Below, piece after piece: positions 43,449-51,931 of a stretch of DNA of 64,000 nucleotides. This stretch comes from an uncultured Bacteroidota bacterium (GTDB taxonomy: Bacteria > Bacteroidota > Bacteroidia > 2-12-FULL-35-15), in contig CAIYIS010000015.1 of assembly GCA_903926385.1 (NCBI GenBank), positions 1 to 64,000 of the forward strand, given 5' to 3'. The position numbers and the translations under genes were made by a program. Each line of letters opens with the position of its first letter. Position 1 is the stretch's first letter. Under the pieces are notes generated by a model, which saw only the letters and a program-made list of their open reading frames with translations, was not told the DNA's origin and did no database searches.

Positions 43449-45314
43449 ATGAAAAAAAAAATCTTCGTTACAACCATCTTCTCTATACTTTTTCTTCTCA
43501 TCACTTTTGGGGAAAAGGCAATTGCCTGCAATGCTAATTTTACACACACCAATGCTTGCGCGGGCGATACTGTTTGGTTCACAGCTATTGACCAATATGC
43601 CATTTATACCTGGGACTTTGGCGATAATACCTCACAAATAAACATCAACCACGACACAACCACTTTTCATGTTTACAACACACCCGGAAATTATTATGTA
43701 CAGTTGTTTGTTAATGTTGGTGCCGAATGGGATTATCAAACGCAACTTATCACCATAGGCAACACCTGCTTTAATGCCGATTTCACGTATGTATGCGCAG
43801 GCAGCAATTATATTAATTTTACAAGCCAGAGTCCGGGAGCTATTTCGCAAACATGGGATTTTGGCGACCCTTCCTCAGGAGTGAATAATGCAAGCACCAC
43901 TCAGAACCCTACTCATGGCTTCACATCTGCAGGAACGTATACGGTAACTTTAATTGCCAATAACGGCACCGTGGCAGATACCAGCATTCAATCGGTGGTA
44001 GTTTCAGCAACATGTATTGGAGCCAGTTTCAACTCTGGTATGTTTGGCAATTGTTATCAGGATTCAACTATCTTTTATGTTTACTATACTGGCTCCATAA
44101 CTACTTATAACTGGAATTTTGGAGACCCTGCTTCGGGCAGTAACAATACTTCCACTCTTGCTAATCCAAAACACATGTTTTCGGCAATAGGATTTTACAT
44201 GGTGACTTTAACGATTTCGAACGGTGCCGACACACAAACCATTTTGTATTGTTTACAGGTTGAAGACTGCACCACATGGCCGGGCGATTGCAATGGAGAC
44301 GGAGAGGTAAACGAGGATGATATATTCCCAATTGGAATGTTTTATGGCGACCACGGCAATCAGCGAATGGGTGCTACCACGAACTTCACTTCACAACCCG
44401 GAATAGACTGGCCAAACTTTAATAATTTCATGTACTTGCAAGCTATGCGAAATAAAAAGATGGCCGATTGCAACGGAGATAGCACAATTAATTTTTCTGA
44501 TTTAGCTGTGGTGTTGGCCAATTACGGAATGAGCCATACCACACATAATAATATAAGTGGAATGCCGGAGGCTACCATTGCCGACCCAACTTTGTATATC
44601 CAATTACCATCCGGTTCTGCATTGGCAGGAACCATCGTTACTGCTCCGATTTACCTAGGCACATCGTCTATTCCATGTACAAATCTGTATGGCTTTTCAT
44701 TCAGTATTAATTATAATTCTGCTTTGGTAGTGCCAGGTTCTGTTTCTATTGATTTATTATCGAACTGGCTTGGAAATAATACCAACGAATTAACTTTGAC
44801 ACACGATAATTATGCAGCAGGAAAAATAGATGCAGCAGTAGTTAGGTATGACAAAACACAAATACCTTCTGGCTATGGACAAATCGGAACCATTACATTT
44901 CAGTTGCAAACAGGGGCTAACGGAAACTTCCATCTTTCGTTTAGTCCATCTGCTAAGGCTTTAAGTACAACAATGTGGTCGAGCTCACTTTCTAGCAATA
45001 TGGAAATATTCAGACCTATTAATCTGGCAACTGCCGATTTGAACGTGAGTGTAGGTGTGCAAGAGTTGAACGAAAACAACACTATTGAGGTTTTCCCTAA
45101 TCCTTCTAACGAAATCATAAACGTGAAATTAAATTCATCTGAAGTTTCTGAAGTTACACTAATGAATGCCTTAGGTCAAGTGGTATATAGTCATTCAGGA
45201 GTATTGACAGATGTCTTGAAAATAAATTCTGCAACCTTTGCTCAGGGATTATATACCTTGTCGTACAAAACGAACAATGGTATATTTACAAAAAAAATTA
45301 ATATTGTTCATTAG
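43449..45314 (+). CDS. T9SS protein with PKD, dockerin-like and cohesin-like modules
   Basis: The 621-residue precursor has a signal peptide ending near KAIA. Three PKD modules follow (YTWDFGDN, QTWDFGDP, YNWNFGDP). Then comes a dockerin-like calcium-binding pair: DCNGDGEVNEDDI and DCNGDSTINFSDLAVVLANYG. After it lies a cohesin-like beta domain (GTIVTAPIYLGTSS..., YGFSFSINYNSALVVPGSVS, GQIGTITFQLQTG). The last 80 residues are a T9SS type A sorting domain (VEVFPNPSNEIINVKL..., GQVVYS, LYTLSYKTNNGIFTKKINIV). Having dockerin and cohesin types in one chain suggests self-association or a shell complex, which is inference. Confidence 0.83.
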   Translation: MKKKIFVTTIFSILFLLITFGEKAIACNANFTHTNACAGDTVWFTAIDQYAIYTWDFGDNTSQININHDTTTFHVYNTPGNYYVQLFVNVGAEWDYQTQLITIGNTCFNADFTYVCAGSNYINFTSQSPGAISQTWDFGDPSSGVNNASTTQNPTHGFTSAGTYTVTLIANNGTVADTSIQSVVVSATCIGASFNSGMFGNCYQDSTIFYVYYTGSITTYNWNFGDPASGSNNTSTLANPKHMFSAIGFYMVTLTISNGADTQTILYCLQVEDCTTWPGDCNGDGEVNEDDIFPIGMFYGDHGNQRMGATTNFTSQPGIDWPNFNNFMYLQAMRNKKMADCNGDSTINFSDLAVVLANYGMSHTTHNNISGMPEATIADPTLYIQLPSGSALAGTIVTAPIYLGTSSIPCTNLYGFSFSINYNSALVVPGSVSIDLLSNWLGNNTNELTLTHDNYAAGKIDAAVVRYDKTQIPSGYGQIGTITFQLQTGANGNFHLSFSPSAKALSTTMWSSSLSSNMEIFRPINLATADLNVSVGVQELNENNTIEVFPNPSNEIINVKLNSSEVSEVTLMNALGQVVYSHSGVLTDVLKINSATFAQGLYTLSYKTNNGIFTKKINIVH

Positions 45315-45331
45315 GGATAAGTAGTCATTAT

Positions 45332-45367
45332 AAAAAGAAAAGCTCCTTAACAGGAGCTTTTCTTTTT
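45332..45367 (+). terminator. Terminator
   Basis: A perfect 16-bp stem AAAAAGAAAAGCTCCT with its complement, loop TAAC, ends in a T run. Confidence 0.88.
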
Positions 45368-45389
45368 ATAATAAATCCCATTCTTTTCA

Positions 45390-45397
45390 TACTTTTA
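45390..45397 (+). promoter_or_regulatory. -7 box variant (TACTTTTA)
   Basis: TACTTTTA is one base off TAnnTTTG and ends 14 bases before the ATG at 45412. Confidence 0.4.
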
Positions 45398-45411
45398 CAC
45401 AAAAATATACA

Positions 45412-45897
45412 ATGAAATATCTTTTCTATTCTGTGTTGTTTCTGTTTGCTTCTTGTAATAAAACATCAAAATCCATTACTGTTCCTCAACAAAAACAGGA
45501 TGTGAGCGGAGTTATTATTTCCTATCAGGCAACAGCTTGTTTTGGCAAATGTCCGGTATTTAACATGACCATTAACGGAAGTGCTCAAACCATAACCTAT
45601 TCCGGACGAATGAATGTTGAAAAGATTGGAGTATACACTAGACATTATGAAGCCGACTCGATAGCGGCATTGGTTACAGCCTTTGAAAGCGCGCATTTTT
45701 TTGAATTAAACGAAAAGTATTTGGGCAAAGTTGTCGATTACCCTTCGGTAATCACCTCCTACTCCAACAATGGAAAATCGAAAACAGTTACCGACCGTGT
45801 AGACGGACCTCCACAACTGAAAGCATTAGAAAATAGATTATACATCCTTTCGAATAGCCAAGGATGGACTAAAACCGAAAAACCGGAAGAGAAGTAA
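45412..45897 (+). CDS. DUF6438-like lipoprotein
   Basis: The 161-residue precursor has a lipobox (FASC). The mature part shows the pattern ISYQATACFGKCPVFNMTI.GSAQTITYSG, followed by a helical part (DSIAALVTAFESAHFFELNEKY) and PSVITSYSNNGKSKTVTD. This fits the DUF6438 family as I recall it, with the CFGxCP cysteine pair as its hallmark. The function is unknown. The two cysteines four positions apart could be a redox or metal site. It has its own promoter and is isolated. Confidence 0.75.
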   Translation: MKYLFYSVLFLFASCNKTSKSITVPQQKQDVSGVIISYQATACFGKCPVFNMTINGSAQTITYSGRMNVEKIGVYTRHYEADSIAALVTAFESAHFFELNEKYLGKVVDYPSVITSYSNNGKSKTVTDRVDGPPQLKALENRLYILSNSQGWTKTEKPEEK

Positions 45898-45946
45898 TAA
45901 CCCTTATTAGTGATTACGATTTACAATCGATAAATCAATTTGTATT

Positions 45947-46426
45947 TTAAAGCACTCTGCCATGCCAGCTTTTGGCTACAGGCACTTCCCATTCGTTATC
46001 AAAAGCATATTTAGTAGTTACCATATTATTAAAAACAATGGTAGTAGAATTGACTAATCCCTCTGTTGCTAACTTTTCGAACTCACCGAGTTTACAAGTT
46101 TCTATATCATCACCTTTTCGGTAAGCTACCTGCATTCGGTCGAGCAGAAGAAGATTAAAATGTTCGTCCAGACTTTTAATGAATTTCAACAATGTATCCT
46201 GACTGCATCCACTGGCCATAGTTTGTTGTTCGTCCACTGCAATAACGATAAAACGATTGTAAAATATATCAATGCTGGCTTTTAATCCCGCTCCGTGAGC
46301 CGACCAGTGAGCTATAAACTCTCTTCCGGCACTTGTAATTAGTTCAATTTCGTTAGCTGATAATGTTCTTTTACTTTGATACACCCACACTTTGGCTGCC
46401 GGGGGCATGTTATTGATTGAATTCAT
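45947..46426 (-). CDS. Conserved Bacteroidota protein, often labelled ABC transporter ATPase
   Basis: The 159-residue protein has no Walker motifs, so the common database label is misleading. Notable patterns are PPAAKVWVYQSKRTL, EFIAHWSAHGAGLKA, RFIVIAVDE and MASGCSQDTLLKFIKSLDEHF, which I recall from a conserved protein in this phylum. It is soluble with no signal peptide. Its activity is not known to me. A TACCTTTG box at 46443-46450 directly precedes it, so it has its own promoter. Confidence 0.78.
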   Translation of the reverse strand: MNSINNMPPAAKVWVYQSKRTLSANEIELITSAGREFIAHWSAHGAGLKASIDIFYNRFIVIAVDEQQTMASGCSQDTLLKFIKSLDEHFNLLLLDRMQVAYRKGDDIETCKLGEFEKLATEGLVNSTTIVFNNMVTTKYAFDNEWEVPVAKSWHGRVL

Positions 46427-46442
46427 TGGTTTATTTTTTTTG

Positions 46443-46450
46443 CAAAGGTA
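46443..46450 (-). promoter_or_regulatory. -7 box (TACCTTTG)
   Basis: An exact TAnnTTTG match on the minus strand ends 16 bases before the ATG at 46426. Confidence 0.6.
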
Positions 46451-46473
46451 AAATATTATTTATTTAAGTAATA

Positions 46474-47529
46474 TCAATAAAAAACATCGGCCATTAATGC
46501 GGAGGAACTAGAGGCATCTGAACCTTCATAAAATGGTGCGTTTCCGGCAATATCTTTCGCTCTAACATCAAAAATGTAATTTCCTGCAGGAAGATTTAGA
46601 AAGGTTGAAACAGACCAAGTTCTTCTTTCAACATAGTTGAATATTTGTGTTACATTTGTTTGAATTGCTGTTGAAATAGGTACATTATTATTAAAAATTT
46701 GAATCGAAAATGCAATTACTCCAGATCCCAAGGAAGTTTCAACTATTGCACCGTAAGTAGTAAGATTTACTTTTGCTGGGCCATTAAGAGTTATGTTAAG
46801 TGTTAACCCTGGAACATTTTGATATGTTGAAGTAGCTGCAACAGATCCCGTTCCAATCGCTCCATACGTCTGTACATTCATATTTCCGGTTGGCCCGGTT
46901 GGCCCGGCAGGTCCACCACTTGGTCCTGTTGGTCCCACTACTCCGGTTGCTCCTATTATACCTTGTATTCCTTGTGTACCTGTTGCTCCGGTTACCCCAA
47001 TTGGCCCTATTGGTCCGGTTACGCCATTTGCCCCTATGTTACCTTGTATTCCCTGCACTCCCTGCAAACCTGTGGCACCTGTTACGCCAATCGAGCCTGT
47101 AGCCCCAGTAGGACCAGCAATAGAACTACCAGAATTTTCGGCATACAAGGCATACGGAACACTAAGTAGTTGACTCACAGTGGTTATACTATAAAGTATT
47201 CCCCCTGTAGGGTCTGTTTCTGTTTTAATAAAATAAGGACCTGCCCCCCAGTTGATACCTGCAAAACTACCCGAAACAACAGTTCCGGTGCCTATTTCGA
47301 GTGTTACCAATCCATTTACATTACTAATTATGTTTTGTGTTTCAGTATAAACAGAATTACCGGAAACCGAACCTTGCAAAATACTTACTCGCATACTTAC
47401 TAAATGAGACACGATAAGATTATTACCAGCATCGTGTACAACAGCCTGAAAAGTCATTTTCTGTGGGGCTTGTGCCAATACCGTTATAGCAAGTATCAAC
47501 GAAATGAAGAAAGCGAGTGATTTTTTCAT
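46474..47529 (-). CDS. Secreted protein with collagen-like Gly-X-Y region
   Basis: The 351-residue precursor has a signal peptide ending in VLAQ. Residues about 20-135 form a beta-rich N-terminal domain (FQAVVHDAGNNLIVSHLVSMRVSIL) seen in Bacteroidota surface proteins. A collagen-like region of about 85 residues follows, with G-X-Y triplets such as GPTGATGSIG and GPIGPIGV. It contains one break, GGP. A beta-rich C-terminal domain (about 230-351) ends the chain, perhaps a trimerising head. The gene starts directly after the stop of the small T9SS gene, with no base between. Collagen-like stalks on bacteria usually mediate adhesion. Confidence 0.85.
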   Translation of the reverse strand: MKKSLAFFISLILAITVLAQAPQKMTFQAVVHDAGNNLIVSHLVSMRVSILQGSVSGNSVYTETQNIISNVNGLVTLEIGTGTVVSGSFAGINWGAGPYFIKTETDPTGGILYSITTVSQLLSVPYALYAENSGSSIAGPTGATGSIGVTGATGLQGVQGIQGNIGANGVTGPIGPIGVTGATGTQGIQGIIGATGVVGPTGPSGGPAGPTGPTGNMNVQTYGAIGTGSVAATSTYQNVPGLTLNITLNGPAKVNLTTYGAIVETSLGSGVIAFSIQIFNNNVPISTAIQTNVTQIFNYVERRTWSVSTFLNLPAGNYIFDVRAKDIAGNAPFYEGSDASSSSALMADVFY

Positions 47530-47997
47530 TTAATTCTTAATTATTTTAAAACTTTTTATGTAAGAAAATGCATTTTCAATTTCAATTAAATAAGCCGCAT
47601 CGGCCAGTAATTGTACCGGAATTGAGGTTTGTTTATCAAGTATATTTTCCGATTTTATTAATCGTCCTCTTTCATCAAAAATGGTATATTTTAAATCTTT
47701 TAATTCTGTCTTACCTATGTCTAGAATTACGAAAACGGAAGCTAGGGTTGGCGACAATGTAATATCGGTTATCGAATCGTCTATTATCTTTAAAACAGGA
47801 TGTTGAACACCTTGATTTAAATTTCCGCCTGTGCCGGAGGTATTGAGATAGTCTATTTGTCCTATTGTATAATTTATAGTTCCGCCTGCACCTGTTCCAT
47901 CCTTACCCGAAGCAAAAACGCCCTGCTGCGCTTGCAAACAAGGTGTGAAAGCCATTGTAAGATTTACTATAAGAAGTATATTTAAATATTTTAGCAC
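47530..47997 (-). CDS. Short secreted protein with T9SS-type tail
   Basis: The 155-residue precursor starts at GTG 47997 and has a signal peptide ending in LQAQ. The pattern QQGVFASGKDGTGAGGTINYTIGQIDYLNTSGTGGNLNQGVQHP is common at the head of Bacteroidota T9SS cargo. The final 75 residues resemble a type A sorting domain (LKYTIFDERGRLIKSENI, AYLIEIENAFSYIKSFKIIKN). There is little between the two parts, so it may be a small surface subunit. It ends exactly where the collagen-like gene begins, so they form an operon. Confidence 0.75.
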   Translation of the reverse strand: MLKYLNILLIVNLTMAFTPCLQAQQGVFASGKDGTGAGGTINYTIGQIDYLNTSGTGGNLNQGVQHPVLKIIDDSITDITLSPTLASVFVILDIGKTELKDLKYTIFDERGRLIKSENILDKQTSIPVQLLADAAYLIEIENAFSYIKSFKIIKN

Positions 47998-48234
47998 AAT
48001 ATAAAGATAATTACTATTCCAATATTTATTTTATCATACAAATATACACTTCTTTTTTTCTGAAAATTAAGAAAATAAAAAAACAACAAATTAGTATATA
48101 TCGCTTATCTGCTATGGTCAATTACCATCCAATATTCTAAAAATTATTCAAAAGAGTTAGTTTCGTTAACTTGGTTGGTCTTTTTATACCTAGATTAAAA
48201 GTCAGATGGATTAACACAAGTAGTATTTAACCTA

Positions 48235-48490
48235 TTCCAAATTTTTGGAATATATGTTATACGTGTATTTCCCTTATTCCAAATTTTTGGAATATATGTT
48301 TTACTTGTATTTCCTTTATTCCAAATTTTTGGAATATATGTTTTACGTGTATTTCCCTTATTCCAAATTTTTGGAATATATGTTATACGTGTATTTCTCT
48401 TATTCCAAATTTTTGGAATATATGTTTTACGTGTATTTCCCTTATTCCAAATTTTTGGAATATATGTTTACCGTGTATTTGGCCTATCCA
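48235..48490. repeat. 42-bp palindromic tandem array
   Basis: Six units carry the inverted repeat ATTCCAAATTTTTGGAAT, followed by ATATGTTNTACGTGTATTT. The TTCC start points are 48235, 48277, 48319, 48361, 48403 and 48445, a spacing of exactly 42 each time, and a decayed seventh unit follows at 48487. No gene is supported in the 47998-48615 gap; the rest is AT-rich with no clear signal. Confidence 0.92.
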
Positions 48491-48615
48491 AAACTTTCCG
48501 CATTGAACTTTTCGGGTAAATTAAAGGTTTATGGGGAATAAGTAATTCGCTTTAACGGAAAATTTTTCAGTACTAATTATTAGTGAACAATTAAACTAAT
48601 TCACTAATACACCAA

Positions 48616-49398
48616 CTATAAATTCTGGGCAATCAGTTCGGCCACATCCAGCACTTTTACAGATTCTTCTTTGTTAAAATGTTTAACACCATCTGTAATC
48701 ATGGTATTGCAGAAAGGACAACCAACGGCTATAATGTTGGGGTTTGTGGCCAAAGCCTGTTCGGTACGTTCTACATTTACTTCCTTATTTCCTTTCTCAG
48801 CTTCTTTAAACATTTGCGCACCACCGGCACCACAGCAAAGTCCATCGGCACGGTTGCGCTGCATTTCCACTAGTTGAGAATCGAGGTCGATTAAAATCTG
48901 ACGAGGAGCTTCATACACATCGTTGGCACGGCCAAGGTAGCAAGGGTCGTGAAAAGTGACTTTCTTTCCTTTAAAACTTCCGCCTTCTATTTTAATAAGG
49001 CCATTGCTGATGAGTTGCTGAATAAACTCGGTATGATGTATTACCTCGTAATTTCCGCCCAAAGCAGGATATTCATTTTTAAGAGTATTGTAACAGTGAG
49101 GACAACCTGTAATTATTTTTTTTACTTCGTACCCGTTGAGAATAGTTATGTTTCCCATGGCCTGCATCTGAAAGAGAAATTCGTTACCTGCGCGTTTTGC
49201 CGGGTCGCCTGTGCAACTTTCTTCAGTGCCAAGCACAGCAAATTTCACATTAGCATGGTTCAATATTTTTACAATCGAACGGGTTATTTTTTTTGCTCTA
49301 TCGTCAAAACTACCTGCACATCCCACCCAGAATAATAATTCCGGAGTTTCGCCTTTAGCAAGGTATTCGGCCATCGTTGTTACGTTTAATTTTTCCAT
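48616..49398 (-). CDS. Fe-S oxidoreductase, HdrB-like CCG-domain protein
   Basis: The 260-residue protein carries two cysteine-rich CCG domains. The first has GCAGSF and later CPHCYNTLKNEY; the second has DPCYLGR, CCGAGG and CPFCNTM. This is the pattern of heterodisulfide reductase subunit B/D-type and LutA-type proteins that bind Fe-S clusters. It is soluble. The membrane ferredoxin-type gene at 49530 lies 131 bases upstream on the same strand, so the pair probably forms one electron-transfer complex. The electron donor and acceptor cannot be deduced. Confidence 0.9.
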   Translation of the reverse strand: MEKLNVTTMAEYLAKGETPELLFWVGCAGSFDDRAKKITRSIVKILNHANVKFAVLGTEESCTGDPAKRAGNEFLFQMQAMGNITILNGYEVKKIITGCPHCYNTLKNEYPALGGNYEVIHHTEFIQQLISNGLIKIEGGSFKGKKVTFHDPCYLGRANDVYEAPRQILIDLDSQLVEMQRNRADGLCCGAGGAQMFKEAEKGNKEVNVERTEQALATNPNIIAVGCPFCNTMITDGVKHFNKEESVKVLDVAELIAQNL

Positions 49399-49495
49399 AA
49401 GTCTATTGACCCTAATAACCTCTAATAGGGGAGGTATTGAGCCTAATTTAAGTTAATATATTATTAGTTTCTTTAAATAAAATCTATCACCCTCA

Positions 49496-49522
49496 GCAAG
49501 CCCTCCCTTTGGGAGGGTTGGG
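49496..49522. repeat. Short palindrome in the Fe-S gene gap
   Basis: CCCTCCCTTTGGGAGGG is a perfect palindrome with three central bases. A second imperfect one (CCTCTAATAGGGGAGG) lies near 49415. Both resemble the dispersed CTCC/GGAG family at 12717 and 25110. Confidence 0.6.
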
Positions 49523-49529
49523 TGGGCCA

Positions 49530-50846
49530 TTATTCCGCCCACTTCAATCGATCTGCCTGGCTGAATTGCCATGGAGCACCGTTGTTTTCAATGTTATTAA
49601 ACATTGAGTTTAATTCGGCAGGAGCAGAACTTTGCTCCATTACCATAAATCTACGCATTTCAATAATGATACTCAATGGGTCTATGTTTACAGGGCATTC
49701 CTGAACACAAGCATTGCATGTGTTACATGCCCATAACTCTTCCGGAGTTATGTAATCGTTTAGCAAACTCTTGCCATCATCTTTAAATGTACCGTTGTTT
49801 ACATCCATGTTTTTACCCACTTCTACCAAACGGTCGCGTGTGTCCATCATTATTTTTCGTGGAGACAAAACCTTTCCGGTAATATTGGCAGGACAGGAAG
49901 ATGTGCATCGTCCGCATTCGGTGCAGGTGTATGAATCGAGCAATTGTTTCCAGGTTAAGTCCATTACATCTTTAGCACCGAAACGCATCGGAGTCCCGTC
50001 ACTGGGAGGAACCACGGCACTTGGGTCGAACATTAATTTTACTTCGTTAGTAACACTGTCCAGATTGGTAAATTTTCCTTTTGCCAAAAGATTGGAAAAA
50101 TAAACATTCGGAAATGCCAATAAAATATGGAAATGCTTAGAGTAAGGAAGGTAGTTCAAAAAGGCAAGAACCATGGTAACGTGTCCCCACCAGCCTATAC
50201 GTTCAATGACATGTAATGCCGACTCCGACATTCCTCCGAAAATCATTGGCCCTAAATGAGCACTGATGGCAAAGCCAAACGACCCTTGACTTTCGGAAAC
50301 ATGCGACCATCCGTTGCGGTACAAAACTTCATCAGCCCCGTTCATCATAAATATAAAACAGATTAACGTTATTTCTCCGAGCAAAATAAAATTAGCATCC
50401 AGTTTAGGCCAACCGTTCAATTCGCTTTTAACAAGGCGGGGTACTTTTAGCAAATTTCTGCGGGATAAAAAGGCAATGGTTCCGATGAAAGCTAGTATCG
50501 ATAGTATTTCGATAAAACTTATAATAAATGTATAGAAACCTCCCAACGAAGAAGCAAACATACGATGACTGCCAGAAACACCATCAGCAACAATTTCAAT
50601 CAGCTCTATCTGCGTGATGATAAATGCCACATAAAGGAACAAATGCAAAAGAGCAGGAATGGGGCGTTCGAACATTTTTTTCTGGCCCATAGCCACCAAT
50701 GCCATTAGTTTCCAACGTTGGGATGAATTGTCCTTTCGGTCAATGTCTTTTCCGATAAGAATATTGCGTCTTACTTTACGGCAATTAATAGTAAACCATA
50801 CTGCACCTCCGGTGAAGAAAATGATGAAAATAAGTATTGAAATCAT
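49530..50846 (-). CDS. Membrane-bound Fe-S protein, HdrC/NarI-like fusion
   Basis: The 438-residue protein begins with about five or six membrane segments of a NarI-like cytochrome b type. The C-terminal part has two 4Fe-4S motifs: CTECGRCTSSCP and CNTCNACVQECP. It matches the large subunit of Bacteroidota Fe-S reductase pairs. It would pass electrons between a membrane carrier and the HdrB-like partner encoded at 48616. The start is ATG 50846. The MCE gene lies upstream with 70 bases between, and a functional link to it is not evident. Confidence 0.9.
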   Translation of the reverse strand: MISILIFIIFFTGGAVWFTINCRKVRRNILIGKDIDRKDNSSQRWKLMALVAMGQKKMFERPIPALLHLFLYVAFIITQIELIEIVADGVSGSHRMFASSLGGFYTFIISFIEILSILAFIGTIAFLSRRNLLKVPRLVKSELNGWPKLDANFILLGEITLICFIFMMNGADEVLYRNGWSHVSESQGSFGFAISAHLGPMIFGGMSESALHVIERIGWWGHVTMVLAFLNYLPYSKHFHILLAFPNVYFSNLLAKGKFTNLDSVTNEVKLMFDPSAVVPPSDGTPMRFGAKDVMDLTWKQLLDSYTCTECGRCTSSCPANITGKVLSPRKIMMDTRDRLVEVGKNMDVNNGTFKDDGKSLLNDYITPEELWACNTCNACVQECPVNIDPLSIIIEMRRFMVMEQSSAPAELNSMFNNIENNGAPWQFSQADRLKWAE

Positions 50847-50916
50847 AATTTAAAATTTGCGACCGACTTCTGCTGAAAGATAAAGAGATTTAGTTTTTAT
50901 CGTCCTTCAATAGTTG

Positions 50917-51882
50917 TCAATCTTTATAAGGCTTTCGTTTGTTTCTGATATTGATGTACCGGTTGGGATTAAGGCGAACATCTTTTAGTAATTTATCTAA
51001 ATCGTCTGCTGTTTTATCCAGTTTCTTATACAAGCTGTCATTATTTACAAGCATTCCCATGGTACCTTCTCCTTTATTTATTTTTGTAAAAATATCTGAT
51101 GCTTGTTTTAAGGTAACATCTGCATTATTGATGGCCGAAGTTAGATTTGATTTGGCAATACTGTCGCTGATGTTGGAAAAATTATTGATTACATTTCCTA
51201 GTTTATCGCTGTTGTCGGCAAGTGTGGTCGCTATTTTGTTTATCTTGGTTAAGATGTTCGAAATTTTTCCTTTTTCTGTTCTTACCAATGTATCTAATCG
51301 GAACGAAGTAGTTTCTAAAGAAGCAATAGCATCTTTAATACTTTCGAAACTCTTAGATAAATTTTTCTGAGTATTTTCATTAAACACCTGCTTAAAGGCA
51401 ATCATCAAAGAATCGAGAGAGGAAAGCAAAGCCTGAGCTTTTAATTGCAAAGGAGCAATGGTTTTATTTACGGCCTGTTTCAGGTTATCTTCCTGAGAAG
51501 AAATAAGTGTGTCGCCTTTGAGGGCTTGATTTGGAGAACTACCCAAAAGTATATTTACAGCCTTAGAACCTAAAATATCTGAACTTACCACTTTTGCAAC
51601 GGAATTGTAGGGAATAGCAATATCATCTTGAATAATCAGATTAACGACTACTTGCCCTTTGGTATCAGGAAGAAAGTTGATTTTACCTACCATACCTACA
51701 CGTTTTCCGCTTATCAGAATAGGGTTTGCTTCGGCTAGTCCGTCAATATCGTTGTAAATAGCAAAAAACTCACGTTGGGAGGAGAAGAGATTTTTACCTT
51801 TAAGGAAATTAAAGCCATACAGAAAACATGCTATGGCAATGGTGGTAATAATCCCAATCTTAACTTCTTTTTTTATTTTCAC
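50917..51882 (-). CDS. MlaD/MCE family lipid-transport protein
   Basis: The 321-residue protein has one N-terminal membrane anchor (IGIITTIAIACFLYGFNFL), then the MCE domain (about 37-115: FFAIYNDIDGLAEANPILISGKRVGMVG). A long helical or coiled-coil tail follows. MCE proteins bind phospholipids between inner and outer membrane with an MlaEF-type ABC partner, which is not present here. The start is GTG at 51882. It lies between the Fe-S pair and the amidase on the same strand, 49 bases after the amidase stop, so it may be co-transcribed with the amidase. Confidence 0.88.
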   Translation of the reverse strand: MKIKKEVKIGIITTIAIACFLYGFNFLKGKNLFSSQREFFAIYNDIDGLAEANPILISGKRVGMVGKINFLPDTKGQVVVNLIIQDDIAIPYNSVAKVVSSDILGSKAVNILLGSSPNQALKGDTLISSQEDNLKQAVNKTIAPLQLKAQALLSSLDSLMIAFKQVFNENTQKNLSKSFESIKDAIASLETTSFRLDTLVRTEKGKISNILTKINKIATTLADNSDKLGNVINNFSNISDSIAKSNLTSAINNADVTLKQASDIFTKINKGEGTMGMLVNNDSLYKKLDKTADDLDKLLKDVRLNPNRYINIRNKRKPYKD

Positions 51883-51931
51883 TATTGTTTTTGCAGTATC
51901 TTATGGAGGCAAATTTAATGAATTATTGCAA

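Noticed and set aside
45947-46426. ABC transporter ATPase
   Set aside because: The protein has no Walker A, signature or Walker B motif, so the common label is not supported.
48235-48490. CRISPR array with 42-bp period
   Set aside because: The spacer positions are conserved between units, unlike CRISPR spacers, and no cas genes are seen.
48245-48541. Open frame of aromatic 14-residue repeats in the palindromic array
   Set aside because: The palindromes and exact spacing explain the repeats better than coding, and no start signal is present.
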